Below are positions 1 through 8,395 of a stretch of DNA of 64,000 nucleotides, piece after piece. The position numbers and the translations under genes were made by a program. The notes under the pieces are model-generated. The model did no database searches and was not told the DNA's origin. It saw nothing but the letters and a program-made list of their open reading frames with translations. The DNA comes from UBA6055 sp965214085 (GTDB taxonomy: Bacteria; Chloroflexota; Anaerolineae; Aggregatilineales; Phototrophicaceae). Location: positions 2,914,001-2,978,000 of the forward strand of contig OZ243937.1 in NCBI GenBank assembly GCA_965214085.1, given 5' to 3'. The stretch's first letter is position 1, and every line of letters begins with the position of its first letter.

Positions 1-217
1 CGCGGATGCCGACGGCGGGCATGCCCTCGCCAATGCGCGCCACCACACCGGTTTCCGCCACGCCGACTTCAATCTCGATGCCCATTTCACGCAGCGACTC
101 AGCCACCAGGCGCGAGGTGCGCTGCTCCTCGAAGCCGAGCTCGGGGTGCATGTGGATGTCGCGGCGCCAAGCCACGAGCTGCTCTTGCATATCCTTGGCT
201 TTGTCCAGCAATGTCAT
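1..217 (-). CDS. M20 family amidohydrolase/peptidase, N-terminal part (runs off left edge)
   Basis: Only the first 72 codons are present; the gene continues beyond the window. The peptide opens MTLLDKAKDMQEQLVAWRRD and then has the IHMHPELGFEEQRTS block typical of M20/IAA-amino-acid hydrolase-type metalloamidases, which remove acyl groups from amino acids or small peptides with a dimetal centre. The His-Pro-Glu-Leu segment is the family's N-terminal hallmark; the metal ligands proper lie outside the window. An AGAGGA ribosome site lies about 8 bases before the ATG. The substrate cannot be told from this fragment. Confidence 0.8.
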   Translation of the reverse strand, partial: MTLLDKAKDMQEQLVAWRRDIHMHPELGFEEQRTSRLVAESLREMGIEIEVGVAETGVVARIGEGMPAVGIR

Positions 218-301
218 TGCTTTGTCCTCTGGCTGTGAGTCTTAGCAGCTGAATGATACCGCAGAATCGCCGCGGCGTCAGGTGAAGGCCGACGTTGCGC
301 G

Positions 302-536
302 GGGCAATCGCTTCAATTTTTTTCGCCACAAAGACACAGAAGTAAAATCAAGTTTGTCATGCGATAAAGCTAGCCTTGTAGGGGCGACCATCCTGGTCGC
401 CCGCTGCCGCTGAAATTTGTGCTTTCTGGCAGTCGCCCCTACACGGCACGCTTCTTCGCATGACTTTCTTGGATTTACTGAGAGCACGGAAAAAGTCTAT
501 CATTTATAGGTAGTGTGAAATTGCAATTCAATTTTG
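302..536. repeat. Family A dispersed palindromic repeat (MITE-like), copy 1
   Basis: The 520-bp gap 218-737 holds no gene but two repeats. This one starts with GGGCAATCGCTTCAATTTTT and a CGCCACAAAGACACAGA stretch. Its core at about 374-443 opens with GTAGGGGCGACC and closes with GTCGCCCCTAC, so it can fold back. The right arm (AAGAAAGTCAT region, CACGGAAAAAGTCTATCA) is found again in reverse orientation at 5890-5990, and the core also recurs at 45330-45400. The right boundary is approximate and no flanking duplication was found here. Confidence 0.75.
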
Positions 537-575
537 AACCCATTTATATGAAACCGGCCGAAGCCTGTCGAAATA

Positions 576-661
576 TGTAGGGGCGAGCCAGCGACTCGCC
601 CTTACGCGCACAGCATAGGATTTCATATTTTGTGTGAGCCAAGTCGTGACTTGCGAGCGCC
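576..661. repeat. Composite REP-like repeat, copy 1
   Basis: A GTAGGGGCGAGCC...GGCTCGCCC-type hairpin (577-606) is followed by a spacer and then ATTTTGTGTGAGCCAAGT and CGTGACTTGCGAGCG. The same two parts in the same relative order occur inverted at 9354-9440. The spacer between them is not conserved. Bases 662-737 show nothing recognisable. Confidence 0.6.
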
Positions 662-737
662 TTTGGCAAGAATTTGCATGACATGCTGGCACGATTAGGA
701 ATTGCATATTTTACGACAATATACTGCTATTCGCGCA

Positions 738-1424
738 TCAGCCGCCGTCCGCGCCCGTCTGCGGGCAGCCCTGATTGGCTGCGGGTCCCGCCTCGTTCGG
801 GCATTCATCGGCGGCGGTGTCCAAGCCATCGTCGTCAAAATCACGACAGCCGCGGGCAGTGCCGGGCGCGAACTCGTTGGGGCAGGCGTCGGCCGCATCG
901 CGGATGCCGTCGCGGTCTTCGTCGTCGCTATAAGGGCAGCCTCGATTGTCAGCATAACCATAGTCGGCCGGGCAGTCGTCGGCAGCGTCGGCGACGCCAT
1001 CAAAGTCGGCATCGGCGGGTCCGGCGGTAGCGGTTGCAAGGGCTTCGGTGACGATGGGCGATGGGCTCACGACCGTCTGCGCCACGATGGTCCGCGCGGG
1101 GATCGCCGTGGGCGGCACGAACTGGATCGGCGTGCGGATGGGCAAGCTCAGCGGCGTATTGGTCGCAAGCGGCGGCGGCCCGCTGGTCGCGGAAGGCGTT
1201 AAGAATAAATTTGCGCCCAGGGCGGTAAATGTCGGCGCGGGACCCGAGGGCGTATCCGAGGCGCGGATGGCGGCGGGCGCGTCAAGCGGGGCGCTGCCGA
1301 TGAAATAGATAGCGAAGCAATAGAAAGGGAAAGTGCCGGCGATGATAAGAATCATCAAGAGGCGCAGGCTCTGATTGCGGCTGCTCTGGCCTTGAATGAC
1401 ATCGATCGTTCGTATTGGCTGCAT
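738..1424 (-). CDS. Membrane-anchored protein with thrombospondin type 3-like calcium repeats
   Basis: A 228-residue protein with a short cytoplasmic N-terminus, one membrane segment (about residues 20-45, LRLLMILIIAGTFPFYCFAI), a Thr/Pro/Ala-rich linker to about residue 140, and then three Asp-rich repeats of the DxDxDGxxDxxDxCP type (DADFDGVADAADDCP, DEDRDGIRDAADACP, RDFDDDGLDTAADECP). Such TSP3-like repeats bind calcium and usually sit outside the cell. It lies 15 bases downstream of elp3 on the same strand and may be cotranscribed. No enzyme domain is visible; a surface or envelope-spacing role is a guess. Confidence 0.8.
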   Translation of the reverse strand: MQPIRTIDVIQGQSSRNQSLRLLMILIIAGTFPFYCFAIYFIGSAPLDAPAAIRASDTPSGPAPTFTALGANLFLTPSATSGPPPLATNTPLSLPIRTPIQFVPPTAIPARTIVAQTVVSPSPIVTEALATATAGPADADFDGVADAADDCPADYGYADNRGCPYSDDEDRDGIRDAADACPNEFAPGTARGCRDFDDDGLDTAADECPNEAGPAANQGCPQTGADGG

Positions 1425-1439
1425 GATTGCGTGTCGCCA

Positions 1440-3359
1440 CTATGGGGATGCAGAGCGAAGGGTCGCGGCGGGCCTGGGCGCAGATTCCTGCGGAAGGCGC
1501 GAGCTCGCTTGCCCGGCGGCCTCGCGCAGATCGCGAATCTGATACAGCGCGCCGTCGGCGAAACCGCGCTTGCGATAGTACTCGCGCGTGCCGATGGCCG
1601 AAATGACGGCCAGCCGCTGATAGCCGCGCTCGGCGGCGATGAGAGCCGCCCGCTCGATCAAGCGTGTACCCAAGCCGGCATGCTGCGCCCGCCCCTCGCC
1701 GGTGACGCCTATGCCCAACGTCAAGCCGTAAACGTGCACCTCGCGGATCATGGCGCAGCCGCGCAGCTCTTCCAGCAAGGGATCGTCCGCTGGGACGGGC
1801 AGCGACAGCCGCAAGAAACCGGCGATATCGCGCTGGTCGGTGATGTACTGCAGGAAGACCTCCTCGCCGATGCTGGAGGCATAACTCAGGCTGTCCAGCT
1901 TGAGATCGGCGCCGGTCACCGCTTTCTTGCGGATTTCGCGGGCGCGGATGTCAAGACTGCGCTGCCCGCGCCGCTGCAGCTCGCGCTCAACCAACTGGCG
2001 GAAGTTCGTCACCTTGTTGCCATCGACGATATCGGTGCCGGGGATATCGCGAATGACGCGGGTCAGGCGGCAGTATTCGGGACTACGCTGGAAGCATTCA
2101 ACCAGCAGCTCGAGCAGTTCTTCATGGCTGTAGGGACGCCAGTCGCCGGCTTGATACTGCTGCATCAGCTCGGCGCTTTCGATCAGCGAGCAGGGATAAA
2201 TCTTGAGTTCGTCGGGGCGAAAGTCGGGGTCGTCAAAGAGCCGCTGATAATCTTCCAGGTCGGCCCGGGGCGACGAGCCGTAGAGATTGGGCATCCAGTG
2301 GGCGTGGATTTTGAAGCCGGCCTGACGCAGCAGCGCCACGGCCCGCCGCGTGGCGGCCACATCATGCCCGCGCTTGTTCAGTTCCAGTACGCGGTCGTTC
2401 AAACTCTGGAAGCCGATCTGCACTTTGGTGCAGCCCAGCCGGCGTACGCGGATAACTTCCTCGGCGCTGATATGGTCGGGGCGCGTCTCAATGACCAGGC
2501 CGACAGCGCGACAGGCGGCCGTCTCGTTTTCGCGCTGCGCCGCTTCCAATTCGTCCCAGGTCGCGAATTCATCGGCGGGGCCGCGTTGACGCTGGCCCGC
2601 GGCGATCTCGTCAGCCAAGCCGCGCGAACGGCGCATCTCCGCGGCGTAGACCCCCTGCACCGTCTGATTGTATGAAGCGGCCATCGTCGCGCCCTCTATG
2701 GTCACTTCACTGATGGGTAGGCCGGTGAACATCGACTTCTCGCGTAGCGCTGCCCTTACCTGCGCGCGCTGGTCGATGCCCTTGCCGAAGTCGTGCATGG
2801 CGTCGAAGATGCGCTTGACGAACCAGATCTGGAAGGTCTCGGGATAAAAGGACCAGGTGCCGCCCAAGATGATGATTTCGATTTTTTCGGTCGAATGGCC
2901 CAGGTTGTGGTAAGTCCGCAAGCGCATCCAGGTTTGCAAGTAGGGGTCGAAGGCGTTTTTCTCAGCCCGCTGCGCGCCGGGTTCATCCGCCAGGTAACTC
3001 TTGGGCATGCGCACGTCGTTGGGGCAGAAGATGCAGGTGCCTGGGCAGGGAAAGGGCTTGGTCAGCAGGGTCAGCGGCGTCACGCCCGACATGGTGCGAA
3101 CGGGCTTGCGGCGCAGCTTGTAGAGCAGCGCTTCGTCGTAGGCTGGCAGTCCCGCCTGCCCGGCCAATACGCGCCAGCCCTCGACCAGATTGGCCAGGCT
3201 GTAGAAGCCCGCGCCGCCCGGTTTGGGATGACGCCGCATCAACTGCTGATGCTCGCGTGAGCTGAGCCGCCCCGGCGCGCTCAAGATGATCTGGAGCAAG
3301 GGAATCAACTGCTCGCGGTGCGCCTCGGCCTCAAAGGCATATTTTTGATCGTCCAGCAT
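1440..3359 (-). CDS. Elp3-family radical SAM/GNAT tRNA-uridine modification enzyme
   Basis: A 639-residue homologue of Elp3, which in archaea, eukaryotes and some bacteria makes the 5-carboxymethyl group on wobble uridine-34 of tRNA from acetyl-CoA and SAM. The 4Fe-4S cysteines C105, C109 and C112 sit in FPCPGTCIFCPND, followed by the Elp3-specific YLADEPGAQRAEKNAFDPY region and the IIILGGTWSFYPE strand. The C-terminus (about 550-620) is a GNAT acetyltransferase fold with GLGTRLIERA and REYYRKRGF. The length is normal for Elp3. Bacterial Elp3 is known from Dehalococcoides, which fits a Chloroflexota host. No other Elongator subunit is nearby, as is usual in bacteria. Confidence 0.93.
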   Translation of the reverse strand: MLDDQKYAFEAEAHREQLIPLLQIILSAPGRLSSREHQQLMRRHPKPGGAGFYSLANLVEGWRVLAGQAGLPAYDEALLYKLRRKPVRTMSGVTPLTLLTKPFPCPGTCIFCPNDVRMPKSYLADEPGAQRAEKNAFDPYLQTWMRLRTYHNLGHSTEKIEIIILGGTWSFYPETFQIWFVKRIFDAMHDFGKGIDQRAQVRAALREKSMFTGLPISEVTIEGATMAASYNQTVQGVYAAEMRRSRGLADEIAAGQRQRGPADEFATWDELEAAQRENETAACRAVGLVIETRPDHISAEEVIRVRRLGCTKVQIGFQSLNDRVLELNKRGHDVAATRRAVALLRQAGFKIHAHWMPNLYGSSPRADLEDYQRLFDDPDFRPDELKIYPCSLIESAELMQQYQAGDWRPYSHEELLELLVECFQRSPEYCRLTRVIRDIPGTDIVDGNKVTNFRQLVERELQRRGQRSLDIRAREIRKKAVTGADLKLDSLSYASSIGEEVFLQYITDQRDIAGFLRLSLPVPADDPLLEELRGCAMIREVHVYGLTLGIGVTGEGRAQHAGLGTRLIERAALIAAERGYQRLAVISAIGTREYYRKRGFADGALYQIRDLREAAGQASSRLPQESAPRPAATLRSASP

Positions 3360-3455
3360 GCGCCGTCCTTACGGTGACCTTAAGCCTGTATTCTAGCGGC
3401 GAATCGGCAAAAGTTGTACCGCGCCTCAAAGCAGGGCGAACGGGCACATAGGAAG

Positions 3456-3612
3456 ATTTTTCGCCACAGAGGCACAGAGGCACAGAGGAAACTCCAAGAA
3501 AGACATCGGTAAAGTTATGGGACATCGTAGGAACGATCCTGTGAATCGCCCAATGTTGTTGCCGTGAATTTGCTAGCGACACACAGGGGCGCGTAGACAC
3601 TGCCCGTCAGGC
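3456..3612. repeat. Degenerate CACAGAG / GTAGACACTG repeat region
   Basis: The 345-bp gap 3360-3704 contains a run of CACAGAGGCACAGAGG (3465-3487), a stretch similar to the family A arm (CCAAGAAAGACATCGG), and at 3589-3612 the motif GCGCGTAGACACTGCCCGTC that also occurs in repeats at 9143, 14541, 23278, 33164 and 61576. It looks like a decayed composite of the other repeats. No gene is supported. Confidence 0.5.
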
Positions 3613-3642
3613 GCCCTACAAAACTTGGCGCTGGCGCAGCGG

Positions 3643-3670
3643 TTGAGACGGCGTACTTTTCCGCTACACT
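3643..3670 (+). promoter_or_regulatory. Sigma70-type promoter candidate for the DDAH gene
   Basis: TTGAGA (3643-3648), a 16-base spacer and TACACT (3665-3670) lie 35 bases before the start codon at 3705. The match is five of six at -35 and four of six at -10. Sequence evidence only. Confidence 0.45.
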
Positions 3671-3704
3671 AGAATCGTTCGACAATTGAAGGCGCATCCG
3701 ATTT

Positions 3705-4487
3705 ATGGCCCACTTGCTGCCCAGGTTCACGCGCGCTTTGATGCGGCTGCCCGCGGCCAACTTCGCTGAGGGCCTGACGACCGCCACGCATCTGGGACCG
3801 CCCGATTACTCCCGGGCGCTGCAGCAGTACCACAACTATGTCCGCGCGCTGCGCGACTGCGGGCTGGACGTCAGTGTACTGCCGGCCGACGAGCGCTTCC
3901 CCGATGGGCATTTTGTGGAAGACCCTTTTGTCATCTTCCGCGACCTGGCCTTTCATTGCCGGTCGGGCGCGGCTTCCCGGCAAGGCGAAGGCGAATCGCT
4001 GAAGGCGCATTTGAGCGATCTGCGCATTGTCGACGCGCCGGCCGCTGCCCGCATTGACGGCGGCGATGTGCTTTTCTGCAGCGACCGCGTCCTGGTGGGC
4101 ATCTCCCAGCGCAGCAATCTGGCTGGCTATCGCGCCTTGCGTGGGGCGCTGCGCACGGTTTGCGGCGACATACGCGTTGAGCCGGTTCCTTTCAGCGGCG
4201 TCTTGCATTTGAAGAGCGGTCTCACAGAATTGGCGCCCGGCGTCTTGATCCGCGACCCGGCGCTACGGACGGGCTTCGATTTGTCCTGGGCGCAAGTCAT
4301 CACACTGCCGCCGGAAGAGGCACACGCGGCCGATGTACTGCCGGTCAATGACAGGCTCTTTGTGGCCGCCGATTGCCCACAGGCGCTGCAAGCGGCGAAA
4401 CGGCATTGCGGCCCTGTCATCGCGCTGGATATGTCTGAATTCGTCAAGATGGATGGCGGCTTGACATGCCTGTCGCTGCGCTACTAA
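3705..4487 (+). CDS. Dimethylarginine dimethylaminohydrolase (DDAH)-like amidinohydrolase
   Basis: A 260-residue member of the amidinotransferase superfamily with the DDAH layout: an N-terminal PPDYSRALQQYHNYVRAL region, the FVEDPFVIF motif with acidic substrate ligands, IDGGDVLF, the VLHLKSGLTEL segment that supplies the catalytic histidine, and the terminal DGGLTCLSLRY with the nucleophilic cysteine near residue 255. DDAH hydrolyses methylated arginines to citrulline plus methylamines; related enzymes act on arginine or ornithine compounds, so the exact substrate is inferred. The end overlaps the next gene by 22 bases, which suggests cotranscription. Confidence 0.88.
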   Translation: MAHLLPRFTRALMRLPAANFAEGLTTATHLGPPDYSRALQQYHNYVRALRDCGLDVSVLPADERFPDGHFVEDPFVIFRDLAFHCRSGAASRQGEGESLKAHLSDLRIVDAPAAARIDGGDVLFCSDRVLVGISQRSNLAGYRALRGALRTVCGDIRVEPVPFSGVLHLKSGLTELAPGVLIRDPALRTGFDLSWAQVITLPPEEAHAADVLPVNDRLFVAADCPQALQAAKRHCGPVIALDMSEFVKMDGGLTCLSLRY

Positions 4488-5767
4488 AACGCTGGCGGTC
4501 GGCGCTGGCGCTCTGTGTTGCGCTGTGCGCGCCGCTGTCGAGCCTGACGCAGCCGGACTTGCCGCTTTGCGCTGAACGACCCACCGTCATCCGCGGCGAG
4601 CTATATACCGATACCCGCCGCTGGTGCCCGGAAGACGTGGTGAACGCCCCGCAGTTGGAGCCGCTTGCCTTCACTGCGCTGGAAGCGGCGCCCGATGGCA
4701 CACTCTACGCTGCGCGCCCCTTGAGCGGCCTGGTGATGGCCATCCACGATACCGACGGCGATAGCCTGCCGGACGACATGCGCGTCTTCGCCAAAGGGTT
4801 GACGCAGCCCAACGGCTTGGCTTATCACGAGGGGGACTTATTCGTCGCCGGCGGTCCGCATATCTATCGGGTTTCCGCACTGGGCCAGGTCACGACGCTG
4901 GTCGATGACTTGCCGACTGGAACTGGATTCCCGGTAGCGGGCTTGGCCGTTGGCGCGGACGAGCGGCTCTATGTGGCTGTCGGCGCGCCCTGCGGCAATT
5001 GCGAATTCGCCGATGCCGAGCGGGGCGCCATTCTGAGCATGAATCTGGATGGGAGCGGGCGACAGGTATTCGCTTCCGGCTTCCGCAACCCGGCCGATGT
5101 CGCCATGTATCGCGGTCAACTGTGGACCCTGGACAGCGCGCCGCGCCAAGAGCAACGGAATGCGCTGGACGAGCTCAATCGGCTGCAAGCGGGCGGCTGG
5201 TACGGCTTCCCCTACTGCTTGGGCGCTGAGACGGCGAATGTCATCGACGGCGGCGGTCGCGATTGCAGCGAGAGCATCGCTCCGGCCATGCGCTTCGGCA
5301 CGGGCGCGGTACCGACCAGCCTGGCGGCTTATCCTCACGATCTGCTGCCCGGCACAAAAGACACCTTGATTGTCGTGCTCAACGGCGAGCCCAGCCAAGT
5401 CGACTTTGTCGGCTACAAAGTCATCATGATAGCCTTCGACGACAATGACGAGCCGCTGGGTTCCACGATTATTTTCCCATTTGCCTATGAGAGCGGGCGG
5501 CAGGCTTACATCCCCTATCGCGGCCAAGCGCTTTATTGGCAGCAGTTCATTCACCTCAACGAGCTGGGCTTTGGCATATATCCGCAGCAGCCGCTGGCGG
5601 TGGCCGTCAGCCCGGAAGGTTGGATCTACATCAGCATCACCGGCGGGCGCATCGTGGCTCTACGTCCGCGCTACGATTGGCCCGACCATCAGCTCTTGTA
5701 CCCGCTATGGACGCCCATGAACCCGGAGCATGACCCGTCTGTGCCGCCGCCCGAGTCCGCCTACTGA
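4466..5767 (+). CDS. Secreted PQQ-type glucose/sorbosone dehydrogenase-like beta-propeller
   Basis: A 433-residue protein with an export signal (RWRSALALCVALCAPLSSLT, ending near residue 28) and six-bladed-propeller sequence such as DTDGDSLPDDMRVFAKGLTQ, LYVAVGAPCGNCEF and FASGFRNPADVAMY, as in soluble aldose/sorbosone dehydrogenases. Those oxidise sugars outside the membrane with pyrroloquinoline quinone. No PQQ synthesis genes are in the window, so the cofactor is inferred. The 22-base overlap with the DDAH-like gene suggests translational coupling; there is no obvious functional link between the two. Its TGA stop is part of a 9-base direct repeat flanking the element at 5774-6100. Confidence 0.8.
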   Translation: MPVAALLKRWRSALALCVALCAPLSSLTQPDLPLCAERPTVIRGELYTDTRRWCPEDVVNAPQLEPLAFTALEAAPDGTLYAARPLSGLVMAIHDTDGDSLPDDMRVFAKGLTQPNGLAYHEGDLFVAGGPHIYRVSALGQVTTLVDDLPTGTGFPVAGLAVGADERLYVAVGAPCGNCEFADAERGAILSMNLDGSGRQVFASGFRNPADVAMYRGQLWTLDSAPRQEQRNALDELNRLQAGGWYGFPYCLGAETANVIDGGGRDCSESIAPAMRFGTGAVPTSLAAYPHDLLPGTKDTLIVVLNGEPSQVDFVGYKVIMIAFDDNDEPLGSTIIFPFAYESGRQAYIPYRGQALYWQQFIHLNELGFGIYPQQPLAVAVSPEGWIYISITGGRIVALRPRYDWPDHQLLYPLWTPMNPEHDPSVPPPESAY

Positions 5768-5773
5768 GCCGCG

Positions 5774-6100
5774 AGGGAAATCGCATAATATATTATTCAC
5801 CAAAGAGGCGCCGAGAACACAGAGATATAGCTTGATCGGGGCAGAACTCCTCTAGAATCGACCTACAAATGGGAAAATAACTTATCACAGGGTTCAAAAT
5901 TGAAGTGCAATTTCACAATATCATTTAGTGATAGTCTTTTCTCTGTGCTCTCAGTAGAACCAAGAAAGTCATCCTAAGAAGCGCGCCGTGTAGGGGCGAC
6001 CAATCTGGTCGCCCGCTTCCGCTGCGACTCGTGTTTCGGGCTGTCGCCCCTACAGATCGTTGCTCTGGCAAAATTCGCAGGACTAACTTGGAACTACTGC
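5774..6100. mobile_element. Family A MITE-like element, copy 2, flanked by 9-bp direct repeats
   Basis: The element fills the 412-bp gap after the sorbosone dehydrogenase-like gene. It starts AGGGAAATCGCATAATATATT (compare the GGGCAATCGCATCAAAA end of other copies), continues with CACCAAAGAGGCGCCGAGA, an arm shared in reverse with 440-536, and the palindromic core 5990-6055 (GTAGGGGCGACCA to GTCGCCCCTAC). TGAGCCGCG occurs directly before it (5765-5773) and directly after it (6101-6109), as expected of a target-site duplication; the left copy contains the stop codon of the preceding gene. The right terminal motif is missing, so it may be truncated. A TATAAT at 6141-6146 could serve the next gene. 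Confidence 0.7.
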
Positions 6101-6179
6101 TGAGCCGCGCGGCTGAGCGAGAATCTTCGGCCAACTCGACTATAATGAGCATGAAAGAGTCCGCGCGAGGCCGATACCC

Positions 6180-7643
6180 ATGCGCAAAGCGCTGCGCCTG
6201 ACGCTGCTTGCCACATTCATAAGCCTGCTCGCGACAGGCGTTGTATTTGCGCGTGAGTTGCGGCAGGGTGAAAATTGCGCGATTCCCGCCGACGCCGTCG
6301 TCAAAGGCACACTTTTCATCTTCTGCCAGAACCTGAGCATCGCCGGCCGGGTCGAGGGCAATCTGATCGGCATCAGCTTGCGCGCCACCATCAGCGGCGA
6401 AATCGGCAAAAATGTGTACCTGGCCGGCTTGACGCTGGAGCAAAGCGGCGTCATCCACGGCGATCTGCATTATGTCGGTCTGATGCTGCACCTGGACGCG
6501 CCCGCCGCCCAGCCGCATCGCCCGGTAGCGGGACAACTGATCTTCGCCGCGCTATCGGCCGCCTTCGCCGAGCATACGAGTGTCGGGGGTCCCGTCACCG
6601 GCGTTGGCTACCAAGCGCTGGTCCAGGGCAGGGTCGATGACGAGTTCAGTTACTGGGGCTCAGCCTTCGTGCTCAGCAATCGGGTTCAGGGCGATGTATA
6701 CGCGACGGTCGGCAATCCGGAAACCGATGCTGCTGATCTGGAGACCTTGCTGCTGCCGCTGGATATCGAATTCTCGGCGGCGCCGCCCGGCCTCACGATT
6801 GCGCCACGTGGGCGCGTCAGCGGGCGCCTGGAATATTTTGGACCCGCAGAAGCCATCATTGAGGGCCGCGTAGACGGCCAGATCGAATACCATTCTACGA
6901 CTCCCGTGCTGATACCCGACTTGCCGCAGCAGGGCTTGGGCTCGAGATTTTACGACCGATTCAGCCGCGATCTGACCGTGCTGCTGACAGCCGGTCTGCT
7001 GGGTTTGGCTCTGGCCAGGAAGCAGTTCCAGCGCCCCCTGTCTTATTTGAGGGGCCGGCCCGCGCGCAGCTTTGTCATCGGCATGCTGCTCTTCATCATT
7101 TCCTTCCCCGTCGTTCTCATCCTGCTAATTGTCACAACCATCGTGCTATTGCTGCCGCTGGCGCTGCATTTGAACGGGGTGGCGCTGGTCTTGGGCGCGT
7201 TTCTGGCGCTGGTCGATATCGGCCTGATCGGCATTTTCTATTTCACCGCGATCTTTATCGCGCGCGCCGTTTTCGGCTTGGGCTTGGGCCGCTTGGTCTT
7301 GCAGGTCGCCCTGGGCCCCGATCAAGCGCGGCGCAGGCCTCGACTCAGCGTGCTCATCGGCGCAGCGCTGCTGGCCTTCTTCGCCTCGCTGCCGGTGGTG
7401 GGATTCCTCTTTAATGCCGGCGCGCTGTTTATGGGATTGGGCGCGCTTGCCGGCGTCGCGCTGGAGTCTATGCAGAACCTTCGACTGAGGCGGCTGCGCG
7501 GCACAGAGCCCGCTAATTTCGCGCCTGCACCCGCCCCGTTTCCCGCGGCCGCCCCGCTCTCCTTGCCGCCGATTGCAGCGGAAATCGGGCTGGATAACCT
7601 GCCGGAGGGATTTGACCCTGAGCAGTTCTTTGAGGCGGACTGA
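6180..7643 (+). CDS. Bactofilin-like (polymer-forming) domain fused to a multi-pass membrane region
   Basis: A 487-residue protein with a signal peptide (about 1-25, LRLTLLATFISLLATGVVFA). Residues 30-240 are a right-handed-helix type region with short repeats such as GTLFIFCQNLSIAGRVEGNL and ATISGEIGKNVYLAG, the pattern seen in bactofilins and polymer-forming cytoskeletal proteins. From about 265 to 430 there are four to six hydrophobic segments, then an Ala/Pro-rich tail ending NLPEGFDPEQFFEAD. With a signal peptide in front, the beta-helix would face outside, unlike cytoplasmic bactofilins. Function unknown; envelope organisation is an inference. Confidence 0.75.
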   Translation: MRKALRLTLLATFISLLATGVVFARELRQGENCAIPADAVVKGTLFIFCQNLSIAGRVEGNLIGISLRATISGEIGKNVYLAGLTLEQSGVIHGDLHYVGLMLHLDAPAAQPHRPVAGQLIFAALSAAFAEHTSVGGPVTGVGYQALVQGRVDDEFSYWGSAFVLSNRVQGDVYATVGNPETDAADLETLLLPLDIEFSAAPPGLTIAPRGRVSGRLEYFGPAEAIIEGRVDGQIEYHSTTPVLIPDLPQQGLGSRFYDRFSRDLTVLLTAGLLGLALARKQFQRPLSYLRGRPARSFVIGMLLFIISFPVVLILLIVTTIVLLLPLALHLNGVALVLGAFLALVDIGLIGIFYFTAIFIARAVFGLGLGRLVLQVALGPDQARRRPRLSVLIGAALLAFFASLPVVGFLFNAGALFMGLGALAGVALESMQNLRLRRLRGTEPANFAPAPAPFPAAAPLSLPPIAAEIGLDNLPEGFDPEQFFEAD

Positions 7644-7768
7644 CGGATTGCGGCACAGCCGGTCGCTTGGTATATTTGGCTTGGGACGCTTCATTGGCTG
7701 GACGGCCGCGCCAAGCAAACTATCCAGCCGCGGATCCGCTAAATTGGACCAGCCCCGTAAAGGCAAAC

Positions 7769-8395
7769 ATGAAACCTGTTCTTGAAATCGTCGCCAAGCA
7801 TAAATTGGTCGCCATCGTCCGCCTGGACGACCTATCGACCGCCAAGTACATCACCGACGCCTTGATTGAAGGCGGCATCCGCGCCATCGAATTCACGTTG
7901 ACCAACCCAGACGCCTACGTCACAATCGCCGATATACGCCAGTTGGTCGAAGATTCGGCGGCAATCGGCGCTGGCTCGGTCGTCACGGCGGAGCAGGTCA
8001 AACGTGTGGCGGCTGCCGGCGCGCAGTTCGTCGTCTCGCCGGTGTGCAAGCGCGGGGTGATTGACGCTTGCCATGCGCTGGACCTGCCGACGATGCCAGG
8101 CGCCTTCACGCCCAGCGAAATCCAGCAGGCTTGGGAATGGGGCGCGAGCGCGGTTAAGGTATTCCCCGCCAACCACCTGGGCCCGCGCTATTTCAAGGAT
8201 GTGCTGGCGCCGCTGCCGCACCTGCGCCTGATGCCCACCGGCGGCGTCAGCCTGGACAATATGCGCGACTGGCTCGATCACGGCGCTTTCGCATTGGGCG
8301 TTGGCTCGTCGTTGATCAACAACGAAGCCCTGGCCGACCGCGACTGGAATCGCCTGCGGCAGAACGCCCGCCGATACGTCGAGCAGCTGCCCTAG
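7769..8395 (+). CDS. eda: KDPG/KHG aldolase
   Basis: A 208-residue class I aldolase that splits 2-keto-3-deoxy-6-phosphogluconate into pyruvate and glyceraldehyde 3-phosphate (Entner-Doudoroff route or sugar-acid breakdown). Seen: RAIEFTLTNP with Glu41, SVVTAEQVKRVAAAGAQFVV, the Schiff-base lysine K130 in ASAVKVFPAN, and MPTGGVSLDN, which binds phosphate. I place the start at ATG 7769; an upstream in-frame extension to 7667 lacks family similarity. The stop codon overlaps that of the converging DUF1697 gene in a shared CTAG. No Edd dehydratase is nearby. Confidence 0.92.
   Translation: MKPVLEIVAKHKLVAIVRLDDLSTAKYITDALIEGGIRAIEFTLTNPDAYVTIADIRQLVEDSAAIGAGSVVTAEQVKRVAAAGAQFVVSPVCKRGVIDACHALDLPTMPGAFTPSEIQQAWEWGASAVKVFPANHLGPRYFKDVLAPLPHLRLMPTGGVSLDNMRDWLDHGAFALGVGSSLINNEALADRDWNRLRQNARRYVEQLP

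Noticed and set aside
1392..2675. Long plus-strand frame of about 427 codons
   Set aside because: Antisense to elp3; same effect of GC-rich codon bias.
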